This document shows, piece after piece, positions 17,808 to 26,018 of a stretch of DNA of 64,000 nt (positions within the stretch are counted from its first letter, which is position 1; each line of letters starts with the position of its first letter). Source of the DNA: Nocardioides campestrisoli (lineage in GTDB: Bacteria > Actinomycetota > Actinomycetes > Propionibacteriales > Nocardioidaceae); contig NZ_CP061768.1 of assembly GCF_013624435.2 (NCBI RefSeq), positions 3,190,001-3,254,000 of the forward strand, given 5' to 3'. The notes below the pieces were generated by a model, which worked only from the letters and a program-made list of their open reading frames with translations, had not been told where the DNA came from and ran no database searches. Position numbers and translations under genes: made by a program.

Positions 17808-18616
17808 TGGCCGGCCTCCTGGACGGCGCGGGCGCCGTGGTCACGGGTGCGGGACACGGCATCGGCCGGGCGCTGGCGCGCCGGCTGGCCGCGGAGGGCG
17901 CCCGGGTGGTGGTCAACGACCTGGACGCCGAGGCGGTCACCGCGGTCGCCGAGGAGATCGGCGGCACGGCCGTGCCCGGCGACTGCGCCTCGGTCGAGGG
18001 CGTGGCCGACCTGGTGTCGCAGGCGCAGGAGGCGCTCGGCCGGATCGACGTCTTCCTGGCCAACGCCGGCATCGACGCCGCGCACGAGACCGGGCAGGAC
18101 AGCCTCCAGGTGGCCGAGGAGGTCTGGGAGCGGATGCTCCAGGTCAACACGATGGCCCACGTCCGGGCGGCCCGCGCGCTGGTGCCCGGCTGGCTGGCCG
18201 ACGGGCGAGGCGGCCGGTTCGTGGTCACCGCCTCCGCGGCGGGACTGCTGACGATGCTCGGCAGCGCGCCGTACTCGGTGACCAAGCACGCGGCGGTCGG
18301 CTTCGCCGAGTGGCTCTCGGCGACCTACGGCCACCGCGGGATCACCGTGCAGGCGATCTGCCCGCAGGGCGTGCAGACCCGGATGCTGGAGCAGTCCGGT
18401 CCGCTCAAGGAGCTGCTCTCCCACGACGTGGCGCTCACCCCCGAGCAGGTGGCCGACGCCTGGGTCGAGTCGCTGGCCGACGACCGGTTCCTGGTCCTCC
18501 CCCACCCCGAGGTGGCCGACTACTACGCAGCCCGGGCCACCCAGAACGAGCGCTGGCTGCGCGGCATGCGCCGACTGCAGGCTGGGCTGGACCAGCGGAC
18601 GGGGGCGACCTCGTGA
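17807..18616 (+). CDS. SDR-family oxidoreductase, second copy
   Basis: The 269-residue protein has TGAGHGIG (13-20), NAG (86-88), Ser143 and the YSVTK catalytic pair Tyr156/Lys160. It ends in a longer, charged C-terminus (NERWLRGMRRLQ) without the VDGG signature of its neighbour, so the two are not recent duplicates. The ATG overlaps the upstream stop (TGATG), and its own stop overlaps the next start (GTGA). The substrate is unknown and probably lies in the same pathway as the flanking ACAD. Confidence 0.92.
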   Translation: MAGLLDGAGAVVTGAGHGIGRALARRLAAEGARVVVNDLDAEAVTAVAEEIGGTAVPGDCASVEGVADLVSQAQEALGRIDVFLANAGIDAAHETGQDSLQVAEEVWERMLQVNTMAHVRAARALVPGWLADGRGGRFVVTASAAGLLTMLGSAPYSVTKHAAVGFAEWLSATYGHRGITVQAICPQGVQTRMLEQSGPLKELLSHDVALTPEQVADAWVESLADDRFLVLPHPEVADYYAARATQNERWLRGMRRLQAGLDQRTGATS

Positions 18617-19692
18617 GCGAGCTGCAGCACGACGGCGTCCCCGGCCTGGACCTCGACGCCTTCGGGGCCTGGTACGCCGCACAGCGTCCCGACCAGCTGG
18701 CCGCCGACCGGGTCGGCGACCTGACGGCCCGCCTGATCGCCGGCGGCAAGTCCAACCTGACCTACGAGGTCACCGACGGCGACTCCTGGTGGATCGTCCG
18801 CCGTCCGCCGCTGGGCCACGTGCAGGCCACCGCGCACGACATGGGCCGCGAGCACACGGTGATGACGGCGCTCGCGGGCACCGACGTCCCGGTGCCGCAG
18901 ACCTTCGCGCTGTGCTCCGACGAGTCGGTGCTGGGTGCGCGGTTCTACGTGATGGAACGCGTCGCAGGCACCCCGTACCGCAGCGCCGCCCAGCTCACCG
19001 AGCTGGGCACCGAGCGCACCGCGCACCTCGCCCAGGCGATGATCGAGGTGCTCGCCGCGCTGCACACCGTCGACCCCGCCGAGGTGGGGCTGGCCGAGTT
19101 CGGTCGCCCGCAGGGGTTCCTCGAGCGGCAGGTGCGCCGCTGGGGCAAGCAGCTGGAAGGGTCCAGGACCCGCGAGCTGCCCGACGCCGACCGGCTGCTG
19201 GCGCACCTGGCCGACCACGTCCCGTCGGAGGGCGCGGCCGGCATCGTGCACGGCGACTACCGGCTCGACAACCTGCTCTCGGTCGCCGACGACGACCGGC
19301 CGGTCAAGGCGGTCGTCGACTGGGAGATGGCCACCCTCGGCGACCCGCTCACCGACCTGGCGCTGCTGCTGACCTACGACAACCTCCCCCGGCTCATCGG
19401 CGACCTGCCGCTCGCCGACGCCAGCACCGCGCCGGGCTACCCGAGCGCCGAGGAGCAGCTCGCCTCGTACGTCGCTGCCGGCGGGCGCGAGACGGCCGGC
19501 CCGGGCGGCGACATGGGCTTCCACCTGGGCCTGGCCCACCTCAAGCTCGCGGTGATCCTCGAGGGGATCAACCACCGCCACCAGGCGGGCCAGACCGTCG
19601 GCGGCGGCTTCGACGCCATCGGCGACGCCGTCGAGCCGCTGCTCGCCGCCGGGCTCGCCGCGGCCACCGGACGAGCCGACCTCATCTCCTGA
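18613..19692 (+). CDS. APH-family phosphotransferase, ACAD10/11 kinase-domain type
   Basis: The 359-residue protein has an aminoglycoside-phosphotransferase/choline-kinase fold: AGGKSNLTYEV near residue 40, the Brenner motif HGDYRLDN (about 213) and the metal motif DWEMATLGDP (about 237). This subgroup is not about antibiotic resistance. It equals the kinase half of eukaryotic ACAD10/11 and bacterial LvaA, which phosphorylate 4-hydroxyacyl-CoA. The GTG overlaps the preceding stop, and an ACAD follows after 13 bp, supporting a joint kinase-dehydrogenase role. Substrate is inferred, not shown. Confidence 0.88.
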   Translation: MSELQHDGVPGLDLDAFGAWYAAQRPDQLAADRVGDLTARLIAGGKSNLTYEVTDGDSWWIVRRPPLGHVQATAHDMGREHTVMTALAGTDVPVPQTFALCSDESVLGARFYVMERVAGTPYRSAAQLTELGTERTAHLAQAMIEVLAALHTVDPAEVGLAEFGRPQGFLERQVRRWGKQLEGSRTRELPDADRLLAHLADHVPSEGAAGIVHGDYRLDNLLSVADDDRPVKAVVDWEMATLGDPLTDLALLLTYDNLPRLIGDLPLADASTAPGYPSAEEQLASYVAAGGRETAGPGGDMGFHLGLAHLKLAVILEGINHRHQAGQTVGGGFDAIGDAVEPLLAAGLAAATGRADLIS

Positions 19693-19705
19693 CGAAAGGG
19701 CTGAC

Positions 19706-20953
19706 ATGGACTTCACCTTCGACGAGCGCACCCGAGAGCTGCAGGACGAGCTGCTCTCCTTCATGGACGCCCACGTCCACCCCGCCGAGCAGCGGTTCGA
19801 GACCGAGCTCGCCGCCCTCGACGACCCGTTCGCCTGGACCCAGGCGCCGGTGCTCGGCGAGCTGCGGACCGAGGCCCGCAAGCGCGGTCTGTGGAACCTC
19901 TTCCTCCCGGTCTCGGCCGACGAGCAGGGCCACGGCGCCGGGCTGACCAACCTGCAGTACGCCCCGCTGGCGGAGATCAGCGGCCGCAGCGGCCACCTCG
20001 CCCCGGCGGCGATGAACTGCGCGGCGCCGGACACCGGCAACATGGAGGTGCTGCACATGTTCGGCACGCCGGCGCAGCAGGAGCGCTGGCTGGAGCCGCT
20101 GCTCGACGGGCGGATCCGCTCGGCGTTCGCGATGACCGAGCCGGACGTCGCCTCCTCGGACGCCACGAACATCGAGTGCTCCATCGTGCGCGACGGCGAC
20201 GACTACGTGATCAACGGCCGCAAGTGGTGGATCACCGGGGCGATGAACCCCGACTGCGAGATCTTCATCGTGATGGGCAAGACCGACCCCGAGGCGTCGC
20301 GGCACCGCCAGCAGTCGATGGTGCTGGTCCCGCGGGACACCCCCGGCCTGGAGGTGGTCCGGCCGATGCACGTGCTCGGGTACGACGACCACGAGCACGG
20401 CGGTCACGCCGAGCTGCGGTTCACCGACGTGCGGGTGCCGGTGGCCAACCTGGTCGGCGAGGAGGGCGCCGGCTTCGCGATCGCCCAGGCCCGGCTGGGC
20501 CCGGGCCGGATCCACCACTGCATGCGCTCGATCGGGATCGCCGAGCGGGCGATCGAGCTGATGTGCGAGCGGGCGCAGTCGCGGGTCGCCTTCGGCCGCT
20601 CCCTGGCCCAGCAGGGCGTGGTGCGGGAGTGGATCGCGGAGTCGCGGGTGGCGGTGGAGCAGCTGCGGCTGCTGGTGCTCAAGACCGCGTGGCTGATGGA
20701 CACCGTGGGCAACCGCGGGGCGCACACCGAGATCCAGGCGATCAAGATCGCCACCCCGAAGGTGGTCCAGGAGATCCTCGACCGGGCGATCCAGGTGCAC
20801 GGCGCCGGCGGTCTCTCCCAGGACTTCCCGCTGGCCTCCGCGTTCGCCGGGATCCGCACGCTGCGCTTCGCCGACGGCCCGGACGAGGTGCACAAGAACT
20901 CGCTGGCCAAGGCCGAGATGGCCCGCCACCCCGCCCCGACCGAGCACGCCTGA
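19706..20953 (+). CDS. Acyl-CoA dehydrogenase, ACAD10/11-like
   Basis: The 415-residue protein has the flavin segment FAMTEPDVASSDATNIE (about 141), the C-domain VHGAGGLSQDFPLA, and the ending LRFADGPDEVHKNSLAK. The ADGPDEVH loop, in place of the YEGT loop of ordinary fatty-acyl dehydrogenases, is typical of the ACAD10/11 branch. Together with the upstream APH kinase it reconstitutes as two genes what is one fused protein in animals. Likely reaction: elimination of phosphate from a phosphorylated 4-hydroxyacyl-CoA, giving an enoyl-CoA. This is inference from family and neighbour. Confidence 0.9.
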   Translation: MDFTFDERTRELQDELLSFMDAHVHPAEQRFETELAALDDPFAWTQAPVLGELRTEARKRGLWNLFLPVSADEQGHGAGLTNLQYAPLAEISGRSGHLAPAAMNCAAPDTGNMEVLHMFGTPAQQERWLEPLLDGRIRSAFAMTEPDVASSDATNIECSIVRDGDDYVINGRKWWITGAMNPDCEIFIVMGKTDPEASRHRQQSMVLVPRDTPGLEVVRPMHVLGYDDHEHGGHAELRFTDVRVPVANLVGEEGAGFAIAQARLGPGRIHHCMRSIGIAERAIELMCERAQSRVAFGRSLAQQGVVREWIAESRVAVEQLRLLVLKTAWLMDTVGNRGAHTEIQAIKIATPKVVQEILDRAIQVHGAGGLSQDFPLASAFAGIRTLRFADGPDEVHKNSLAKAEMARHPAPTEHA

Positions 20954-20969
20954 GCACCGAGGAGCCGAG

Positions 20970-21950
20970 ATGACCGACGTCCCCGCCGCACCTGCGCCCG
21001 GCCGCGACCCCGGGCTGGACCCCCAGCTCGCCGGACTGCTGGCCATGATGGACAGCGCCGGCGCGAAGATGCACGAGGTCTCCCCCGCCGAGGCGCGGCG
21101 GATGTTCCGCACGCTCACCGTCGACCTCCGTGACCCGGCGGCGGTGCCGGCGGTGGAGAGCGTCGAGGAGATCCGGGTGCCCGGCGGGGAGGGCGAGCTC
21201 GACGCCCGCCTCTACCGGCCACACGCCGGTGATCTGCCCACCGTGGTCTTCTTCCACGGCGGGGGCTGGGTGGTCGGCGACCTGGACACCCACGACCTGA
21301 CCTGTCGCACGCTCGCCACCCTGTGCGACGCGGTGGTGGTCTCGGTCGACTACCGGCTCGCCCCCGAGCACCCCTTCCCGGCCCCGCTGGACGACGCGCT
21401 GGCCGCGGCGCACTGGGCGGCGGAGCACCTGGCCGACCTCGGCGGCAACGACGTGCTGGCGGTGGCGGGCGACTCCGCCGGGGGCAACCTGTCCGCGGTC
21501 GTCGCGCAGACGTTCCGGGACGAAGGGGTCGCGCTGGGCGCTCAGCTGCTGATCTACCCCGGCACCGACATGCTCTCCGAGCTCCCCTCGCGCACCGAGA
21601 ACGCGGAGGGCTACTTCCTCGACACCCCGACCATGACCTGGTTCGCCCAGCACTACCTCGGCGACTTCCCCGACCCGGCCGACCCCCGACTCTCCCCGCT
21701 GCGCGGGGAGCTGGCGGGCCTCGCACCCGCCGTCGTGGTGGTCGCCCAGTTCGACCCGCTGCGCGACGAGGGCACGGCGTACGCCGAGGCCCTGGCCGCC
21801 GCGGGCGTGCCGGTGCTGGTCGAGGAGTTCGCGGGGCTGATCCACGGCTTCGTCGACATGGGCCGGCACTCCCCCGCCGCCCAGACCGCGGTCGAGCGGA
21901 CGTGCGAGATGTTCCGTTCGGTGCTGCACCGTGCCAGGACGGCCCCGTGA
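20970..21950 (+). CDS. Alpha/beta hydrolase, hormone-sensitive-lipase family esterase
   Basis: The 326-residue esterase has the oxyanion motif FFHGGGWVVGD (about 94), nucleophile GDSAGGN (Ser about 168), Asp in QFDPLRDEG and His in GLIHGF, which is a complete triad. A helical cap of about 60 residues precedes the HGGG motif. There is no signal peptide, so it acts in the cytoplasm. It starts 16 bp after the ACAD and overlaps the DinB gene (GTGA). It may hydrolyse an ester substrate or product of the operon; true specificity is unknown. Confidence 0.92.
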   Translation: MTDVPAAPAPGRDPGLDPQLAGLLAMMDSAGAKMHEVSPAEARRMFRTLTVDLRDPAAVPAVESVEEIRVPGGEGELDARLYRPHAGDLPTVVFFHGGGWVVGDLDTHDLTCRTLATLCDAVVVSVDYRLAPEHPFPAPLDDALAAAHWAAEHLADLGGNDVLAVAGDSAGGNLSAVVAQTFRDEGVALGAQLLIYPGTDMLSELPSRTENAEGYFLDTPTMTWFAQHYLGDFPDPADPRLSPLRGELAGLAPAVVVVAQFDPLRDEGTAYAEALAAAGVPVLVEEFAGLIHGFVDMGRHSPAAQTAVERTCEMFRSVLHRARTAP

Positions 21951-22459
21951 CCACCGCCCCCGCCCGTGCTCCCGAGGACGTCATCGGGGAGTCCGTGCAG
22001 GTGCAGGCCGAGACGTTCCTCGACCAGCACCGGGATGCGTTGAGCTCCTGCCTGGACGGACTGAGCGAGGAGCAGGCCCGCCGATCACTGGTGGCGTCGA
22101 AGACCACGCTGCTGGGTCTGGTCAAGCACGCGACGTTCGTCGAGAAGGTCTGGTTCTCCGAGGCCGTCACCGGGCGCCCCCGCGACGAGCTGGGCATCGA
22201 GGCGGGCCCGGACGAGTCCTTCGACCTGGACGACGGTGACACCATCGCCGGCGTGCAGGAGGCTCACCGGGCCGCCTGCCGCGCCTCGCGCGCAGCGGTC
22301 GCGGGCCTGGGCCCGGACGACCTGCTGCCCGGCAACCGCCGAGGCCCGCTGCCGCTGCGGTGGGTCTACCTCCACGTGCTGCGCGAGCTCGCCCAGCACT
22401 GCGGCCACGCCGACATCCTGCGCGAGCAGGTGCTGGGAGCAGACACACCGGCCTCGTGA
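21947..22459 (+). CDS. DinB-family (DUF664-type) putative metalloenzyme
   Basis: The 170-residue four-helix-bundle protein has metal-site histidines in LVKHATFVEKVWF (near 53) and near the end in LAQHCGHADILREQVLG. DinB proteins of actinobacteria include mycothiol-dependent transferases, so thiol conjugation or isomerisation is possible. The GTG start overlaps the esterase stop, and it is the last gene of the operon starting at 17055. The function is not known. Confidence 0.85.
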   Translation: MTTAPARAPEDVIGESVQVQAETFLDQHRDALSSCLDGLSEEQARRSLVASKTTLLGLVKHATFVEKVWFSEAVTGRPRDELGIEAGPDESFDLDDGDTIAGVQEAHRAACRASRAAVAGLGPDDLLPGNRRGPLPLRWVYLHVLRELAQHCGHADILREQVLGADTPAS

Positions 22460-22508
22460 GGGCCGGAAACGCGGACCTGAGCGCGGTCCGTCGCGCAGGA
22501 TGTGCGGC

Positions 22509-23219
22509 ATGAGACTCCGCCGCGCCCTGACGCCCCTGCTGCCTGCCGCCGCCTACGCCGCCCTGTCGGTCGCCGACAGCATCGCGGCCGGACGCAGGAG
22601 CACCTCGGCCCGACGACTGCGGCACGTCCTCAAGCCGGCCCTGATGCCGGCGCTGACGACCGCCTTCCTGGCCGGCACCCGGGAGGGTCCCCGTCCGGGG
22701 ACCAGGGTGCTGCACACCGGGACCGCGGTCGGGCAGGCCTTCTCCTGGGGCGGCGACGTGGCGCTGCTCGGGAGCGGCCAGCGTGCGTTCCTCACCGGGG
22801 TCGGCTCCTTCTTCGGCGCCCACGTCGCGTACGTCGGCGCCTTCCTCTCGGTGCGCGGGGCGCCCGCGGACCACGACACCGCGGGCCTCAAGGCCGCACT
22901 CGCCGTCTGGCTGACCGCGGGTCCGGTGCTGAGCCACGCGGCGGGGCGCAAGGACCCGGCGCTGCGCGTCCCGGTCGCCGCCTACGCCACCATCCTGTCG
23001 GGCATGTTCGCCACCTCCTGCATGCTCGACCCGGCACTGCCGGCGCGGGCCCGGAGGACGATGAAGGCGGGCACCGCACTGTTCGTCATCTCCGACACGG
23101 TGCTGGCTGCGCAGATGTTCCTGCGCGACGAGCCGTCGCCGTTCCTGGAGTCCCTGGTGATGACCACCTACACCGCCGGCCAGGGGCTGATCGCCGCAGG
23201 AGTCGCGCAGGCGACCTGA
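22509..23219 (+). CDS. YhhN-family membrane protein, lysoplasmalogenase-like
   Basis: The 236-residue protein is almost wholly helical and hydrophobic, with about seven to eight membrane segments. YhhN features are the LKPALMPALTTAFL first loop, AFSWGGDVALL and the late FVISDTVLAAQMFL with conserved Asp residues. The family includes TMEM86/lysoplasmalogenase, which cleaves the vinyl-ether bond of lysoplasmalogens. The ATG at 22509 is chosen over ATG 22500 because CAGGA sits 9 nt upstream. It stands alone, 49 bp after the DinB gene. Substrate in this organism is unknown. Confidence 0.82.
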   Translation: MRLRRALTPLLPAAAYAALSVADSIAAGRRSTSARRLRHVLKPALMPALTTAFLAGTREGPRPGTRVLHTGTAVGQAFSWGGDVALLGSGQRAFLTGVGSFFGAHVAYVGAFLSVRGAPADHDTAGLKAALAVWLTAGPVLSHAAGRKDPALRVPVAAYATILSGMFATSCMLDPALPARARRTMKAGTALFVISDTVLAAQMFLRDEPSPFLESLVMTTYTAGQGLIAAGVAQAT

Positions 23220-23306
23220 GCCGCGCAATCGGGCCAATGGCCTGCGCCCCACCCCGCCGCCGGGAGAGGATCGAGGGCCGCCCCTCCTCCCCGACCCGAG
23301 GACCGC

Positions 23307-23726
23307 ATGCTGTTCAGCCTGACCTACTTCAGCTCCGCCACCACCGAGTTCTCGGCCGCGGACCTGAAGCAGCTGCTCGCCACCGTCCGCCCGCGCAACG
23401 CCGCCGACGACATCACCGGCATGCTGCTCTACCACGACGGCAGCTTCGCCCAGGCGCTCGAGGGGCCGGCCGAGCAGGTGCGCCGGACCTTCGACCGGAT
23501 CTGCCTGGACCGTCGGCACCGCGGCATCTACGTGGCGTTCGAGGACGAGATCACCGAGCGCGCCTTCCCCGACTGGGCGATGAGCTTCCGCGACCTCGGC
23601 GGAGCCGCTGCCCGGGAGGCCGAGGGGTTCTCCACCTTCGTCCAGGACGTGCGAGCCGGTCGTCCCGTGCCGGGCGACACCGCTCCGCACCACCTGTTGC
23701 GCGCGTTCAGCCGTCCCGTGCTCTGA
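23307..23726 (+). CDS. Short BLUF-domain blue-light sensor
   Basis: This flavin photoreceptor has 139 residues, essentially one BLUF domain. Flavin-site residues have the same spacing as in AppA: Tyr7 (LTYFS), Asn31 (RNAADDITGMLLY) and Gln49 (FAQALEGP), then Trp90 and Met92 in FPDWAMSF. Signalling through the Tyr-Gln-flavin hydrogen-bond network is therefore expected to be intact. There is no fused output domain, so it must act on a partner protein. A DUF1905 gene follows 32 bp downstream and is a candidate neighbour, not a proven partner. Confidence 0.93.
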   Translation: MLFSLTYFSSATTEFSAADLKQLLATVRPRNAADDITGMLLYHDGSFAQALEGPAEQVRRTFDRICLDRRHRGIYVAFEDEITERAFPDWAMSFRDLGGAAAREAEGFSTFVQDVRAGRPVPGDTAPHHLLRAFSRPVL

Positions 23727-23758
23727 CCCCGGGCGGCCGGATCCGGTAGGAAGTCCTC

Positions 23759-24046
23759 ATGGAGTTCGAGCTCGAGGGACCGGTCGTCGAGTGGCGTGGC
23801 CCGGCGCCCTACTACTTCCTCGCCATCCCCGAGGACGAGAGCGCCGACATCAAGGCCGCCGCCAAGGGGATGGAGTACTGGGGCCAGGTTCCTGTGGTCG
23901 TCCGGGTCGGCGACACGGAGTTCAGCACCGGGCTCTTCCCGAAGGACGGCCGCTACCTGATGCCGCTCAAGGACGCCGTACGACGTGCCGAGGGGATCGA
24001 GCCCGGCCAGGTGGTGGCGGCCGAGCTGCGGGTCGGCCGCAGCTGA
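23759..24046 (+). CDS. DUF1905 small protein
   Basis: The 95-residue beta-rich protein runs from MEFELEGPVVEWRGPAPYYF to GQVVAAELRVGRS. It matches the DUF1905 pattern: paired Trp/Gly strands, then GYWGQVPV-like and FSTGLFPKDGRYLMPLKDAVR segments. No catalytic residues are apparent. It lies downstream of the BLUF gene and converges with the second ABC-F gene 3 bp away. The biochemical role of this family is not established. Confidence 0.85.
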   Translation: MEFELEGPVVEWRGPAPYYFLAIPEDESADIKAAAKGMEYWGQVPVVVRVGDTEFSTGLFPKDGRYLMPLKDAVRRAEGIEPGQVVAAELRVGRS

Positions 24047-24049
24047 GGC

Positions 24050-25687
24050 TCAGCCGAGCGCGACCCGGCCGTCCTCGACATGCCAGCGCTGGTCGAGACG
24101 GACGTTCTCCAGCAGCCGTCGGTCGTGCGAGACCAGGAGCAGCGCACCGTCGTAGGAGTCCAGGGCCTGCTCGAGCTGCTCGATCGCCGGGAGGTCGAGG
24201 TGGTTGGTCGGCTCGTCGAGGACCAGCAGGTTGACCCCGCGGGCCTGCAGCAGCGCCATCGCCGCCCGGGTCCGCTCCCCCGGGGAGAGCCGACCCACCG
24301 TGCTGTTCACCTGGTCGGCCTTGAGACCGAACTTGGCCAGCAGCGTGCGCACCTCTCCCGAGGTCAGCTCGGGCACCACCGCCTCGAAGGCGTCGCCCAG
24401 CGGCAGCTCCTCGGCCAGCCCGGACCGCGCCTGGTCGATCTCGCCCACCGCGACGCTCGCGCCCCGGGACGCCCGGCCCTCGTCCGGGGCCCGGTGGCCC
24501 AGCAGCAGCCTCAGCAGGGTGGTCTTGCCGGCGCCGTTGGGCCCGGTGATCCCGATCCGGTCGCCCGCGCTGACCTGGAGCGAGACCGGACCGAGCACGA
24601 AGTCGCCCTGCCGCACGAGCGCCCCGTCCAGGGTGGCGACCACGCTGGAGGAGCGCGGGGCGGCGGCGATGTCGAACTGGAGCACCCACTCCTTGCGGGG
24701 CTCCTCGACCTCCTCCAGCCGGGCGATCCGGGACTCCATCTGGCGCACCTTCTGCGCCTGCTTCTCGCTCGACTCGCTCTGCGCGCGGCGACGGATCTTG
24801 TCGTTGTCGGGCGACTTGCGCATCGCGTTGCGCACGCCCTGCGAGCTCCACTCGCGCTGGGTCCGGGCCCGGGCCTGGAGCTCGGACTTCTTGTCCGCGA
24901 ACTCCTCGTACGCCTCGCGCGCGTGCCGGCGGGCGACGGCGCGCTCCTCCAGGAACGCGTCGTACCCGCCGTCGTAGACCGAGACCTGGTGCTGGGCCAG
25001 GTCCAGCTCGACCACCCGGGTCACGCACCGGGCCAGGAACTCGCGGTCGTGCGAGACCAGCACCACGCCGGCCCGCAGACCGCGGACGAAGGCCTCCAGC
25101 CGGGTCAGCCCGTCGAGGTCGAGGTCGTTGGTCGGCTCGTCGAGCAGCACCACGTCGAACCGGCTCAGCAGCAGCGCCGCCAGCCCGACCCGAGCCGCCT
25201 GCCCGCCCGAGAGCGAGGTCATCAGCGTCTCGGTGCCGGTCTCCAGGCCGAGCTCGGCGAGGGTCGCGGGGATCCTGTCCTCCAGGTCGGCGGCGCCGCT
25301 GGCCAGCCAGTGGTCCAGCGCCACGGCGTACGCGTCGTCGGCGCCGGGAGCCTCGCTGCCCAGCAGGGCAGCGGTCTCCTCCATCGCCGCGGTCGCCGCC
25401 GCCGCGCCGGTACGCCGTGCCAGGTAGTCGCCCACCGTCTCGCCGGGGACCCGCTCGTGCTCCTGCGGCAGCCAGCCGACGAAGGCGTCGGCGGGTGCGG
25501 TGCTCACCGTGCCGGCGACCGGGGTGGCGCGGCCGGCGAGCAGCTCCAGCAGCGTCGACTTGCCCGCCCCGTTGGCGCCGACCACGCCGACCACGTCGCC
25601 GGGAGCCACGGTCAGGTCGAGGTCCTCGAAGAGCACCCGGTGGTCGTGCCCGCCGGCCAGGCCCTTGGCGACCAGGGTGCCGGTCAC
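24050..25687 (-). CDS. ABC-F family ATPase (second of two)
   Basis: The 545-residue protein has two ABC domains: GANGAGKS (38-45) with LSGGQAARVGLA, and GPNGAGKT with LSPGERTRAAMA. A charged helical linker lies between them (DKIRRRAQSESSEKQAQK), and there is no membrane segment. The GTG at 25687 gives the family N-terminus (VTGTLVAKGLAGGHDHRVLF). Upstream in-frame sequence is not ABC-like. It resembles ABC-F factors of macrolide/streptogramin-protection type as well as housekeeping ones; which it is cannot be told here. Confidence 0.87.
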   Translation of the reverse strand: MTGTLVAKGLAGGHDHRVLFEDLDLTVAPGDVVGVVGANGAGKSTLLELLAGRATPVAGTVSTAPADAFVGWLPQEHERVPGETVGDYLARRTGAAAATAAMEETAALLGSEAPGADDAYAVALDHWLASGAADLEDRIPATLAELGLETGTETLMTSLSGGQAARVGLAALLLSRFDVVLLDEPTNDLDLDGLTRLEAFVRGLRAGVVLVSHDREFLARCVTRVVELDLAQHQVSVYDGGYDAFLEERAVARRHAREAYEEFADKKSELQARARTQREWSSQGVRNAMRKSPDNDKIRRRAQSESSEKQAQKVRQMESRIARLEEVEEPRKEWVLQFDIAAAPRSSSVVATLDGALVRQGDFVLGPVSLQVSAGDRIGITGPNGAGKTTLLRLLLGHRAPDEGRASRGASVAVGEIDQARSGLAEELPLGDAFEAVVPELTSGEVRTLLAKFGLKADQVNSTVGRLSPGERTRAAMALLQARGVNLLVLDEPTNHLDLPAIEQLEQALDSYDGALLLVSHDRRLLENVRLDQRWHVEDGRVALG

Positions 25688-26018
25688 GGGCGTCGATCCA
25701 GGAGTGTCGTGCTCACGGACGAAGGGTAGGTCAGGCCGTCCGGCCCAGGGCTCGCAGCACCTTCCGGACCAGGCAGGAGTGTGATCTGGTCGCGTTCCGG
25801 ACGCGTCGCGAAGCGGCCCGCGGGATGGAGGAAGTTCACGCCCTCGAGACCCCCTCCCGAACTCCATCGGATCACACGGGTGCCTTTTTTCGAACAGATG
25901 TCCACAATGTGGGAACGGGTGCTTCTGGGGGTCTGTCTTGTCGGTGGTGGCCGGTTGAGTGGGGTGTGTCGGGAGCTCATCGGGGGCCTTCGGCGCGTCG
26001 GGGACGGGGGTCCTGGGG
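25688..26018. other. 331-bp divergent intergenic region, ABC-F / DUF222
   Basis: The region is locally richer in A/T than its surroundings. It holds a T6 run at 25885-25890, a LexA-like box at 25890-25905, and a 5-bp inverted repeat CCACA-A-TGTGG at 25903-25911, where the box overlaps it. The rest, up to the DUF222 ATG, shows no gene or other clear element. Confidence 0.5.
25890..25905. promoter_or_regulatory. LexA (SOS)-box-like site upstream of DUF222/HNH gene
   Basis: TCGAACAGATGTCCAC agrees with the actinobacterial SOS consensus TCGAACRNRTGTTCGA at 13 of 16 positions; the left half is perfect and the right half is degraded. It lies 114 bp before the chosen ATG. Mycobacterial 13E12-repeat genes are known LexA targets, which raises the likelihood. 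Confidence 0.5.

Noticed and set aside
18613..19692. APH gene as an antibiotic-resistance determinant
   Set aside because: It belongs by motif and context to the acyl-CoA-linked APH group, sits in a catabolic operon and has no aminoglycoside-enzyme context.
22460..22508. Terminator after the DinB gene
   Set aside because: CGGACC/GGTCCG gives only a 6-bp stem with a 7-nt loop, too weak to call.
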